Source: SM1-50 sp964467345 (GTDB lineage: Archaea > Thermoplasmatota > E2 > DHVEG-1). Taken from it: a stretch of 25,565 nt of DNA. The first letter of the stretch is position 1. Each line of letters opens with the position of its first letter. The stretch is taken from assembly GCA_964467345.1 (NCBI GenBank), contig CAYXPY010000030.1, positions 1 to 25,565 of the forward strand, written 5' to 3'. The position numbers were made by a program, and so were the translations under genes. The notes under the pieces were generated by a model that was given only the letters and a program-made list of their open reading frames with translations, did not search any database and was not told the DNA's origin. Shown here piece by piece: positions 1 to 7,227 of the stretch.

Positions 1-46
1 AAAATGTGGTTTTTTGGGACATATCAACGGTATTTTTGATATAGGA

Positions 47-59
47 AATCGTAACGATT
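47..59. repeat. Small perfect inverted repeat upstream of nitroreductase
   Basis: AATCGT-A-ACGATT: two 6-base arms around one base, lying about 90 bases before the TATA box of the first nitroreductase gene. It could be a regulator site. The 8-mer AATCGTTA read on its minus strand occurs again in the divergent region between pyrD and the HTH gene (2548-2555). No protein can be assigned to it from sequence. The rest of 1-136 is AT-rich and shows no gene. Confidence 0.3.
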
Positions 60-144
60 CCATTTTTTTTATTCATACAACCATATTTTTATAGATGTTC
101 ATTGAAACCAGTTTTTTTGAAAAGAACAAGCATGTTTCATATAT

Positions 145-154
145 GTTTAAATAG
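145..154 (+). promoter_or_regulatory. TATA box for the first nitroreductase
   Basis: GTTTAAATAG is centred about 26 bases before the ATG at 175, the normal archaeal spacing from TATA box to transcription start. The transcript would therefore be leaderless or nearly so, and no ribosome site is seen. Confidence 0.5.
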
Positions 155-174
155 AAAAAGCTGGTTTAAAAAAA

Positions 175-693
175 ATGATTACTATGGATGTGTATGAGAC
201 GATCCTTACAAGACGAAGTATACGCAAATACAAAAAACAGCCAATCCCTGAAGAAGTCATTGAGAAACTGCTACATGCTGGCTTTTGTGCTCCCTCCGCA
301 GGCAATCAGCAACCCTGGCATTTCGTCATTCTTGATGATCGGAAGATCCTCAACGTCATCCACACGTTCCATCCGAGTGCAAGGATGCTGACGGAGGCGG
401 ATAAAGCAATCCTTGTCTGTGGTGATCTGCATCTGGAAAAATTTAAGGGGTATTGGATGATCGATTGTGCTGCAGCAACAGAGAATATCTTGCTTGCGGG
501 TCATAGTCTTGGTCTTGGCTGCTGCTGGCTTGGGTTGTATCCCCGTGAAGGCCGGGTCCTGGGTATGCGAAAACTGCTGCAGTTACCTGCTCATATCATC
601 CCGTTCTCGTTGATTTCCCTTGGGTATCCAGCGGAGAGTAAACCATCTGAAGAGAGATACCACAACGAACGGATTCATCGGAACAAATGGTGA
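175..693 (+). CDS. Nitroreductase family FMN protein (172 aa)
   Basis: A short-form nitroreductase-like flavoprotein, expected to bind FMN and use NAD(P)H to reduce quinones, nitro compounds or similar electron acceptors; the true substrate cannot be told. Family marks are visible in order: the phosphate-binding RRSIRKY near residue 14, PSAGNQQPW near residue 40 (FMN ring contact), the long helix AATENILLAGHSLGLGCCW near 101-119, and ISLGYPAE near 147. The length is typical of small archaeal members. An ATG three codons further in (184, MDVYETI) matches the start of the second nitroreductase at 13218 (MNVYDVI) and is an alternative, but the TATA spacing favours leaderless translation from 175. 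It converges on pyrK, and a short T-rich run at 703-709 could end its transcript. Confidence 0.88.
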   Translation: MITMDVYETILTRRSIRKYKKQPIPEEVIEKLLHAGFCAPSAGNQQPWHFVILDDRKILNVIHTFHPSARMLTEADKAILVCGDLHLEKFKGYWMIDCAAATENILLAGHSLGLGCCWLGLYPREGRVLGMRKLLQLPAHIIPFSLISLGYPAESKPSEERYHNERIHRNKW

Positions 694-765
694 CAAAGCA
701 ACTTTTTCTTCAATACCCTGGTGGTAGTAACTCCTCGTAAGAGTCGCATCTTTAAGAAGAAATGG

Positions 766-1554
766 TTAGTGCTGAGAAAAAAAGATTTTTCTGCCGGCTG
801 CATCCCGATGGTAGACGCCGAAGTCTGGTATCTTTTTCAGAGTGGCACCATCGAAGATTGGGCCATCAGCGCAGACACGCAGCCCATTGCCAATGCAGCA
901 TTGTCCACAGAGGCCAATGGCACATTTCATGTATCGTTCCAATGATGCCTGAAAAGGGATGGTTGTGCAAGAGGAAAGGATCGCCTGCATCATCTGCTCA
1001 GGACCACAGGTGTAGACCGCGTCGATGTGTCCTTGTTTTATGGTCTCTTTTGCCAGTTCAGAGGCAAAGCCTTTGAACCCAGCAGACCCATCATCGGTCG
1101 ACACTAGCACGGTAGCGTCGTATTTTTCGAAACGGTCTTCAAAGAATAGCTGATTTTTTGATTGGGCGCCAAGGATGACGGTCGAGGTGATGTTATTTTT
1201 GTGTGCTTGTTCGACTGCTGGTGCAAGCATCGCAATACCGGTCCCACCACCGACAAACAAAGGATGTTTCCCTGTGATGGAAAATCCGTTGCCATAGGGT
1301 CCGCGGACACCGATCAGATCCCCTTTTTCCAATTGTGAGAGCGCATGGGTCGCCTCTCCGATGTCGCGGAACGTGATTGCTTTCTGCGTAGGGGAAATCG
1401 ATGAGACGCTCATAGGGATCTCATCAACCCCGGGAAGCCAGATCATGAAGAACTGACCAGGGTTCATCAACCCCGGATAATGAAACGTTACGGTGATGAT
1501 GTCTGCAGTCTCCGTGGTTTTTTTCAGTATCGGTGTCACGGTGGGGATGTTCAT
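766..1554 (-). CDS. pyrK: Dihydroorotate dehydrogenase electron-transfer subunit (262 aa)
   Basis: Iron-sulfur flavoprotein that passes electrons from PyrD to NAD+ in pyrimidine synthesis (class 1B dihydroorotate dehydrogenase, cytosolic heterotetramer with PyrD). The N-terminal half is a ferredoxin-reductase-like FAD barrel with MSVSSISP. The middle has the nucleotide loop FVGGGTGIAML. Near the end, cysteines at about 211, 216, 219/220 and 228 (spacing C-x4-C-x2-C-x8-C) match the [2Fe-2S] ligand pattern of PyrK. A longer reading from 1611 adds 19 residues, but the ATG at 1554 overlaps the pyrD stop as ATGA, which implies translational coupling and gives the normal family start (MNIPTVTPI). 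It is the second gene of the pyrD-pyrK pair. Confidence 0.92.
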   Translation of the reverse strand: MNIPTVTPILKKTTETADIITVTFHYPGLMNPGQFFMIWLPGVDEIPMSVSSISPTQKAITFRDIGEATHALSQLEKGDLIGVRGPYGNGFSITGKHPLFVGGGTGIAMLAPAVEQAHKNNITSTVILGAQSKNQLFFEDRFEKYDATVLVSTDDGSAGFKGFASELAKETIKQGHIDAVYTCGPEQMMQAILSSCTTIPFQASLERYMKCAIGLCGQCCIGNGLRVCADGPIFDGATLKKIPDFGVYHRDAAGRKIFFSQH

Positions 1555-2459
1555 GGAAGCGACGCTCCTATCAGCTCCGGTATCGTTGTATAGTTGTGTT
1601 TTTTCATCCATTGTTCAATCTCTTTGCAGATCAGTCGGAAGACGTCTGGGCCTCGGTAGTAGACCGCAGAACCGATCTGTACTGCTGTGGCTCCCGCGAG
1701 GAAATATTCGACTGCGTCTTCTCCGGTGGTGATGCCTCCGACCCCTATGACGGGGATGTTCACATGTTGGGCGATGTCATAGACACAGCGGATGCCGATT
1801 GGTTTGATGGCTTTGCCGGAATATCCACCGGTCCTGTTTGCAAGGATCGGTCGGTGGGTCTCCAGGTCTATTTTCATGGCTTTGACGGTGTTGATGGCGA
1901 CGATCGCATCAGCCTTGGCTGTTTCGGCTGCCTTGGCGATTTCTACGAGGTTGGTGATGTTTGGTGAGAGTTTCACACAGACCGGAATCGTGAGATGCTC
2001 TTTGAGGGTCGTGACGATTTGTTGGACAAGTATTGGATCGCTGCCGACCTCAAGGCCATAGTGCTTGGCATGGGGGCAGCTGACGTTGAGTTCCACGGCT
2101 GCAGCACCATACGTCTGCATTGTTGATGCAAGGCTGAGGAACTCCTCTGGTGTGGCTGCGTAGATGCTCCCGATGATCGGGACGGGGGATTTCTGTAATC
2201 GTCCGAGTTCCTCTTTGTAAAGCGCGATGCCGGGGTTGGGAAGACCCATGGCGTTGAGCAGTCCATGCTCTAGTTCGATGAGGGTGGGGTTCGGGTATCC
2301 TTCTCGGGGTTGTATACCGATGGATTTTGTGACGATGGCCCCTGCACCGGCATCAATCATGCGTTGCATGCTGCCTGCATCCTCATCCATGATCCCTGAA
2401 GCAAGTATTGTTGGGTTTTTGAGATGCAGGGTGCTGATTGTTGTCGAAAGGTCTGTCAC
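1551..2459 (-). CDS. pyrD: Dihydroorotate dehydrogenase, class 1B catalytic subunit (302 aa)
   Basis: Oxidises dihydroorotate to orotate with bound FMN, the fourth step of UMP synthesis. It is a TIM barrel: LNVSCPHAKHYG at about 125-136 carries Cys128, the class 1 catalytic base. Further marks are CVKLSPN at about 161, NRTGGYSGKAIKPIG, and IGVGGITTGEDAVEYFLAGATAVQIGSA, which holds the FMN phosphate site. The start chosen is GTG at 2459 (VTDLSTTIS), preceded by GGTGGTA as a ribosome site. The open frame continues upstream to a TTG at 2549, but that 30-residue stretch is unlike the family and would begin inside the divergent promoter. Its stop overlaps the pyrK start. Confidence 0.92.
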   Translation of the reverse strand: MTDLSTTISTLHLKNPTILASGIMDEDAGSMQRMIDAGAGAIVTKSIGIQPREGYPNPTLIELEHGLLNAMGLPNPGIALYKEELGRLQKSPVPIIGSIYAATPEEFLSLASTMQTYGAAAVELNVSCPHAKHYGLEVGSDPILVQQIVTTLKEHLTIPVCVKLSPNITNLVEIAKAAETAKADAIVAINTVKAMKIDLETHRPILANRTGGYSGKAIKPIGIRCVYDIAQHVNIPVIGVGGITTGEDAVEYFLAGATAVQIGSAVYYRGPDVFRLICKEIEQWMKKHNYTTIPELIGASLP

Positions 2460-2542
2460 ACTACCACCACATGGTGAAATGGCATCGTGTATAAAGCAGT
2501 TTTCACCTGGTTGGGGTGTGCTAGGAGGAAATATTACACATG

Positions 2543-2580
2543 TTAACAATCGTTAATTATATATACTCTCAATATATATC
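2543..2580. promoter_or_regulatory. Divergent promoter region of pyrD and HTH gene with palindrome
   Basis: TTAAC-AATC-GTTAA (2543-2556) is an inverted repeat touching TTATATATA (2557-2565), a TATA box placed about 25 bases before the HTH ATG at 2588, so that transcript would be leaderless. AATATATATC (2571-2580) read on the minus strand is a TATA candidate for pyrDK, giving a leader of roughly 90 bases. The palindrome sits where a repressor could cover both promoters. The likely regulator is the divergent HTH protein itself, which is inference. Confidence 0.45.
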
Positions 2581-2587
2581 AATACCT

Positions 2588-2914
2588 ATGCAGCGCACAC
2601 CCTGCGAATACATGATCTGGAACGGGATCCCAGCGATACGCAAAGAGCTCGCAGAAGCCATGATTAAACAGTTCGGGCTCAGCCAGCGAGAGGCAGCAGA
2701 AAAGCTTGGGTTAACCCCTGCAGCCGTCTGCCAGTACCTCTCAAAGAAACGAGGGAAAAACGACACCTTTGATCAAACCATCGTAAAGGAAATCACTATC
2801 TCCGCTGAACGGCTCATGAAAAGCGATGGTTCCGATGTCGTCATCGAGACCTGTCGTATCTGCCGGCTGATTCAGAAAAGCAAACCACTCTCCCCGATCG
2901 CACCCGAACCATAA
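2588..2914 (+). CDS. Archaeal XRE-like HTH transcriptional regulator (108 aa)
   Basis: Small DNA-binding protein of the archaeal predicted-regulator type (COG2522-like, from memory), with the characteristic opening MQRTPCEYMIWNGIPAIRKE. A helix-turn-helix lies at about residues 32-54 (LSQREAAEKLGLTPAAVCQYLS). A CxxC (ETCRIC) lies near residue 86 and, with Cys6, might bind metal or sense redox state. The upstream frame begins at ATG 2540, but the ATG at 2588 fits both the family start and the TATA box at 2557. It is divergent from pyrDK and may control it. The target is unknown. Confidence 0.8.
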   Translation: MQRTPCEYMIWNGIPAIRKELAEAMIKQFGLSQREAAEKLGLTPAAVCQYLSKKRGKNDTFDQTIVKEITISAERLMKSDGSDVVIETCRICRLIQKSKPLSPIAPEP

Positions 2915-2924
2915 AAAAAAAAAA
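2913..2924 (-). terminator. T12 tract ending the HerA/pilin-like transcript
   Basis: Twelve A on the plus strand give twelve T on the minus strand, 32 bases past the stop of the pilin-like gene. Archaeal RNA polymerase stops at such tracts without needing a hairpin. It overlaps the end of the convergent HTH gene. Confidence 0.5.
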
Positions 2925-2955
2925 GATGGGAAAAAGAACATAGTCTCTTTGCACT

Positions 2956-3534
2956 CTACAAGGAATTCTGTTCACCATTCCAATGAATGAGTATGTATTT
3001 CTGATGCTGTTTCTGTACACATTCAAAGACAAGAGTGATGGTACCACCCGTCGTGATAATGACGCTACTGCCTTGTCCATCAATGACCCAGCGGTCATCC
3101 ACATATCGTCCCTGTCTGAATTTATAGGTCTCAAGTGGTAACCACAGAATTTTTTTACTGCCTCCTTGGACTTTGGAGACGATCACTGCCCCGTTCTCGA
3201 GAAGTGCTGAGGTCCGTGAACCATCGTTGGCCGGATCGGGGTCTCCACCAAACGAAAGATACACCATTGAGTCTGGCAGGTGCAAGGTATGGATCCGTTT
3301 TGTTCCCTCAGGAGAGGAAGGGTCATCGACATCACGAAACGCGCCATCAACAACCATCGTGCACAGAGACGCCTGCAAAGACCGACACGCCCCTTCAACA
3401 TCATGCTCTGCAAGGAACACCTGCAGATTGCCCGATGCAACCCCTATCAGGATTACGATTGCCACGATCATCGCACTACTCATCATCAAACGAACCGGCA
3501 GCATCTCCACTGCAGCACTGCTTCTGGTGCTCAT
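2956..3534 (-). CDS. Single-span membrane protein, pilin-like (192 aa)
   Basis: Short N-terminal segment of about 18 residues (Ser-rich, with a Glu and an Arg just before the helix), then one strong hydrophobic helix (about 19-35, rich in Met/Ile/Val), then about 150 mostly beta-type residues outside the membrane. This is the shape of archaeal type IV pilin-like or pilus accessory proteins; no named family is recognised and no clear class III cleavage site is certain. The start at 3534 overlaps the HerA-like stop as ATGA, so the two are translationally coupled. An in-frame start three codons earlier (3543) exists but is less likely. The partnership with HerA and the nearby TadA/TadC pair suggests a part in the same envelope machine. 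Confidence 0.7.
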   Translation of the reverse strand: MSTRSSAAVEMLPVRLMMSSAMIVAIVILIGVASGNLQVFLAEHDVEGACRSLQASLCTMVVDGAFRDVDDPSSPEGTKRIHTLHLPDSMVYLSFGGDPDPANDGSRTSALLENGAVIVSKVQGGSKKILWLPLETYKFRQGRYVDDRWVIDGQGSSVIITTGGTITLVFECVQKQHQKYILIHWNGEQNSL

Positions 3535-4841
3535 CGCACACACCCCTTGGTATTACCTCTCTGATCCCCGGTTCCTATCATCGGCTCCTCACCTCCATGC
3601 CAGCTCACCCGTGGGCGTAGCTGGATGACATGAACCGTCTCAGAGGTGTCATCGACAAGCAAGCCAACCCCTTTTTCAGAGCCGATTTTTTTGATTGATT
3701 CGCTGATCTGCCCATGCATATAGGTCGGACGAATCAGCCCTAACGCATCGATGTCTTCTTGTGCGGTGAGACGATGACAAAGGATAAGGTCACAATGAGA
3801 AAGCACTTCTGCTTCCACGGCACAAGGTCGTTGGGTCGCCAGGAGAAGTGACAGACCAGGTTGACGGCCCTGACGCATCCATTCATCGATGAGGACCTCT
3901 TTGCTGAGTGTTTTTTTCCCGGAGGGGAGAAACACCTGAGCTTCATCGATGGCAAGCCAGACAAGGGGTATGGTCCCTTTAGCATTTGTCAACCCCATCT
4001 TTTTCTGTTCAAAGACCTTCCGGGAGCTGACGCGTGCTTCAAAGATTTTTTGACCAAGCACAGCGACGATAACGTCCTTAAGCACCGGGCTCTGCAGGAA
4101 GCTTAAATCAAGAATGGAAATCGTCCCCGGGCGTACGATATCAGAAATGCTGAGCCCCTCGGCATCAAACACACCCCATGCATCAGCCATGGCACACACA
4201 TTCTCTGCCGCAGCTTTCGTCGCATCGTCTATTCGGATATCCTGAGTGATAGAGACGAGAATATCAGGAATCGAATAATGCCTCTGCGAGGAACGTACTG
4301 CAAGGATTGCTCGTGTCAAGGCGATACCAACAGGGTCTGTTGTGTTGATATCGAAGAGCTGACACCAGTGCAGCGGAGACAGTTCAGCGACGCTGAGAGA
4401 AAACCGTTCAAATCGTTCCTCCTGCTTTGAATCTCTTTCCACAGCGGATGTCGGGGCAAAAACACGAACCGAAAACCCCTGTGGTGTTCTGCCCCAGCGT
4501 TGTATCTTTTCGTTATCCTGTCTGCTTGGGTATCGCGTGGGCCAAAAAATCCCTAAGGTGTCTACGACTATAAAGGATAGATTCTGCTTGACGGCATCCT
4601 CAAGCCCTGCGATCTCCTCGAGGAACACCCCAATAGAGTAGGATTTCCCATACCCGCGTTTCCCACAGATGAACACCATATGAGGATGTAACGCGTCAAC
4701 ATACACAGGTGCCCCAAGGGATCCATCCAACGCATAGTATCTGCCGATATTCAACACCCCTCCATTAATTTTTTCTCTTCGCCCAAGAATATAGTGTTTT
4801 TCAGAGAGAGCAGTCTGTCTCTCGTTACGATACTGATTCAT
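3531..4841 (-). CDS. HerA-like FtsK-superfamily ATPase (436 aa)
   Basis: Hexameric RecA-fold motor of the HerA/DUF87 type. Walker A GKRGYGKS is at residues 60-67; the Walker B region VWLAIDEAQVF places Asp299 and Glu300; the ATQRP sensor-like strand is at 335-339, and DEWMRQGRQPGL before it is typical of HerA-family motors. A short N-terminal part (about residues 15-50) looks like the small HerA beta domain. Classical HerA works with NurA in DNA end resection, but no nurA, mre11 or rad50 is next to it. Instead it is coupled to a pilin-like membrane protein and divergent from secretion-type ATPase genes, so a role in export, conjugation-like transfer or pilus function is plausible (inference). 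It has a strong ribosome site, GGGAGG, just before the ATG. Confidence 0.85.
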   Translation of the reverse strand: MNQYRNERQTALSEKHYILGRREKINGGVLNIGRYYALDGSLGAPVYVDALHPHMVFICGKRGYGKSYSIGVFLEEIAGLEDAVKQNLSFIVVDTLGIFWPTRYPSRQDNEKIQRWGRTPQGFSVRVFAPTSAVERDSKQEERFERFSLSVAELSPLHWCQLFDINTTDPVGIALTRAILAVRSSQRHYSIPDILVSITQDIRIDDATKAAAENVCAMADAWGVFDAEGLSISDIVRPGTISILDLSFLQSPVLKDVIVAVLGQKIFEARVSSRKVFEQKKMGLTNAKGTIPLVWLAIDEAQVFLPSGKKTLSKEVLIDEWMRQGRQPGLSLLLATQRPCAVEAEVLSHCDLILCHRLTAQEDIDALGLIRPTYMHGQISESIKKIGSEKGVGLLVDDTSETVHVIQLRPRVSWHGGEEPMIGTGDQRGNTKGCVR

Positions 4842-4880
4842 CGATTACCTCCCGACTTGTTTTTTTTTGTAAAAAGCGAA

Positions 4881-4963
4881 AATATATATTCAGTTGAATA
4901 TTATATACTTTCTGGCGGAGGTGTTGTTTTTACACAACCATCACGCTTGATTGTATTATAAAA
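4881..4963. promoter_or_regulatory. Divergent promoters between HerA-like and TadA-like genes
   Basis: AATATATATT (4881-4890) serves the minus-strand HerA gene, 40 bases from its ATG. ATTATATACT (4900-4909) and GTATTATAAAA (4953-4963) are two plus-strand TATA candidates for the TadA-like gene. The second lies 42-52 bases before the ATG, with GGGAG at 4990-4994 as ribosome site. Both halves of the locus are thus read from one 160-base region, which fits co-regulation. Confidence 0.5.
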
Positions 4964-5004
4964 AAATAAAAGGAAATTAACAAAGGTCTGGGAGAAAAAA
5001 CTCT

Positions 5005-7227
5005 ATGCAAGAAACGTTATGTTCGTACGAGATAAAAAGAAAAACAGAGAGTAAAACGCTTATCATCAACTGTCGGGTCTGTTCGGATGGAAATTCCACG
5101 TTCGGCGACCTGCGCTGTAGACAACGTATCATCCAACTCCTGCAAAAGGAACATGGGATCACTCGATTGGTGTTGAACCATGCTATTGTCAAGGTATTCT
5201 CAGGTGCAGCTCTTGACTGCATCCAGGATATCACCCGATTCGTGGAAAGTTATCAATCGTTTAGTCACCTCCAGTTCCATCAGAAGGATCTTCTCAAATG
5301 TGCGTCTTGTGTTGAAAAAAGAAAAAAGGAGTTACAATGCCACCATCAAAATGTTCTCCAGGACCCGCTGGAGGTTTGTATCAGACTCAGAGAACAGGTA
5401 GCGGAGCATCAAACAAAGGATCCTGATTGTGTCGATTGCCAGGAAAAAAACAAAAAACAGCTTTTGGAGATCCTGAAAAACGATGAGCTATTCCGACGAT
5501 TCCCTGGGAAGGACTTGAACAGTGAAACATTGTATACGACCTTTATTCAACCCTATGTCCGCCCAGGGTTCATTGACTCCTACATTCATCTTGAACCGCC
5601 AGCAGATGCGGTGTTCCTTGAGTCCTACGAAGTGATTCGCAAAGCAGATCATCCCTTGCAGGTCTCCTTGTATCTGCTTGGTTCACGGCCTGAAAAACTA
5701 TACTTCGTGGTGCCCCCTGAATATGAGCTCCCTCGGGAGGAGCTTTATTTGCTAGAGGACGTCCGGATGCATCTCTCACGGCACCGTCCAAAGGATGTTT
5801 CGTTTATGGATCCTGAGACCGCGGAGGACTATTTTCAGCGACTGGGGACACAGATCATCGCGCGATTTGTTGAGGAGCGGAGCCTTGATTTGGATGCGGA
5901 TCGAATCAAATACCTCGCTGATCTTTTCTCACGGTATAGCGCCGGGTTTGGTATCCTTGAGGATCTCCTCCTCGACCCGCATATCCAGGATATTTATGTC
6001 AATGCGCCGGTGATGAACAACGCGTTGCATCTGGTGCTTGATGGCGAGGAGTACACCTCGAATATCTTTTTCTCCGATAGTGACATCGATTCACTCGCAT
6101 CACGGTTCAGGACGCTGAGTGGAAGAGCGTTTTCCGAGGCATCCCCCGTCCTTGACATGGACCTCGAGAGATATCGCACCAGGGTGACAGCGATTTCCAA
6201 TCCGCTGACCCCTCGGGGGATAGCAATTGCCTTACGGCGACATCGTTCGAAACCCTGGACTCTTGCTCATTTCATTGCCAATCACATGATTTCGCCGACT
6301 GCTGCAGGAGTCCTAAGTTTCCTTATCGATGGACAAGCTTCTTTGTTGATCGCAGGAAGTCGCGGTTCAGGAAAAACCTCTCTGTTGAGTGCGTGTGTCT
6401 TTGAGATACCGCAGCGGTTCCGGATCTTAAGTATCGAAGATACCGCTGAGATCCCCATCGATGACTTCCAACGTCAGGGATACAAGATACAATCCCTGAT
6501 CACCAAATCAATAACCTCTAGTGTCGCCTCAACCGAGGTGGACCCCACAGATGCGTTGCATACCGCGCTCCGGTTAGGGGAATCCGTCTTGCTTCTTGGC
6601 GAGGTCCGCGGTGTTGAAGCAAAAGTCTTATTTGAGGCGATGCGAGTCGGAGCAGCAGGCAATCTGATCATGGGGACGATCCATGGGTCCACCACAAGGG
6701 ACGTCTATGAGCGGGTTGTCTACGACATTGGGGTTCCTGCCACATCCTTTAAGGCAGTCGATGCTGTGGTCATCGCCGCACCCATCCGCAGCGAGGGGGG
6801 TATTGAGCGGAAACGACGGGTCGTACAACTCTCCGAGATAACCAAAATTGGGTGGGGGACAGCACCAGACCCAGAGAAGGTCTTCCAGGATATCATGCGA
6901 TATGATTCTGCAAAGGACCAGTTATGCACCACAGACCTTCTTGACATGGGGCAATCTCAGGTGATTCAGACGATTGCACAGAAATGGGGTATCTCCGTCG
7001 AAAAAGCTCTTGAAAACATTCAGCTGCGTTCCGATATGAAAAAGACTATCGTGGCAAAAAGTAAGCATCATAAGGAACTGCTGGAGGCTACGACGATCAG
7101 GGATGCAAATAATATGTTCTGGCTGTGCATCGAGGAGAACAAACAACGGAACAAAACCGTTGACTACGATGAGGTCAGAACCGTTTGGATGCAATGGTTC
7201 TCTGAGTATGTGAGGCGGTTACGATGA
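5005..7227 (+). CDS. TadA/VirB11-type secretion ATPase with Cys-rich N-terminus (740 aa)
   Basis: Cytosolic hexameric ATPase that powers a type IV filament or type II/IV-like secretion system. The C-terminal motor holds the Asp box (ILSIEDTAE, near 479-487), Walker A GSRGSGKT (451-458), Walker B with Glu533 (LLLGEVRG), and the His box (MGTIHGST, near 556). The N-terminal 330 residues are unusual for bacterial TadA. They carry three CxxC pairs (C23/C26, C99/C102, C142/C145) plus C38, C112 and C125, likely zinc-binding. As I recall, haloarchaeal TadA-like ATPases also have a Cys-rich front. The protein is much longer than archaellum FlaI. Its stop overlaps the next start as ATGA. Confidence 0.9.
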   Translation: MQETLCSYEIKRKTESKTLIINCRVCSDGNSTFGDLRCRQRIIQLLQKEHGITRLVLNHAIVKVFSGAALDCIQDITRFVESYQSFSHLQFHQKDLLKCASCVEKRKKELQCHHQNVLQDPLEVCIRLREQVAEHQTKDPDCVDCQEKNKKQLLEILKNDELFRRFPGKDLNSETLYTTFIQPYVRPGFIDSYIHLEPPADAVFLESYEVIRKADHPLQVSLYLLGSRPEKLYFVVPPEYELPREELYLLEDVRMHLSRHRPKDVSFMDPETAEDYFQRLGTQIIARFVEERSLDLDADRIKYLADLFSRYSAGFGILEDLLLDPHIQDIYVNAPVMNNALHLVLDGEEYTSNIFFSDSDIDSLASRFRTLSGRAFSEASPVLDMDLERYRTRVTAISNPLTPRGIAIALRRHRSKPWTLAHFIANHMISPTAAGVLSFLIDGQASLLIAGSRGSGKTSLLSACVFEIPQRFRILSIEDTAEIPIDDFQRQGYKIQSLITKSITSSVASTEVDPTDALHTALRLGESVLLLGEVRGVEAKVLFEAMRVGAAGNLIMGTIHGSTTRDVYERVVYDIGVPATSFKAVDAVVIAAPIRSEGGIERKRRVVQLSEITKIGWGTAPDPEKVFQDIMRYDSAKDQLCTTDLLDMGQSQVIQTIAQKWGISVEKALENIQLRSDMKKTIVAKSKHHKELLEATTIRDANNMFWLCIEENKQRNKTVDYDEVRTVWMQWFSEYVRRLR

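Noticed and set aside
2460..2549. 30-residue extension of PyrD beginning at a TTG
   Set aside because: It is unlike the family, has no ATG, and runs into the divergent promoter. GTG 2459 has a ribosome site and the family N-terminus.
3135..3628. Plus-strand open frames opposite the pilin-like gene
   Set aside because: They are antisense shadows; the minus frame has the membrane helix and the ATGA coupling to HerA.
4405..4425. tRNA T-arm-like GTTCAAATCGTTCC
   Set aside because: It lies inside the HerA coding sequence with no acceptor or anticodon stem around it. No tRNA was found in the window.
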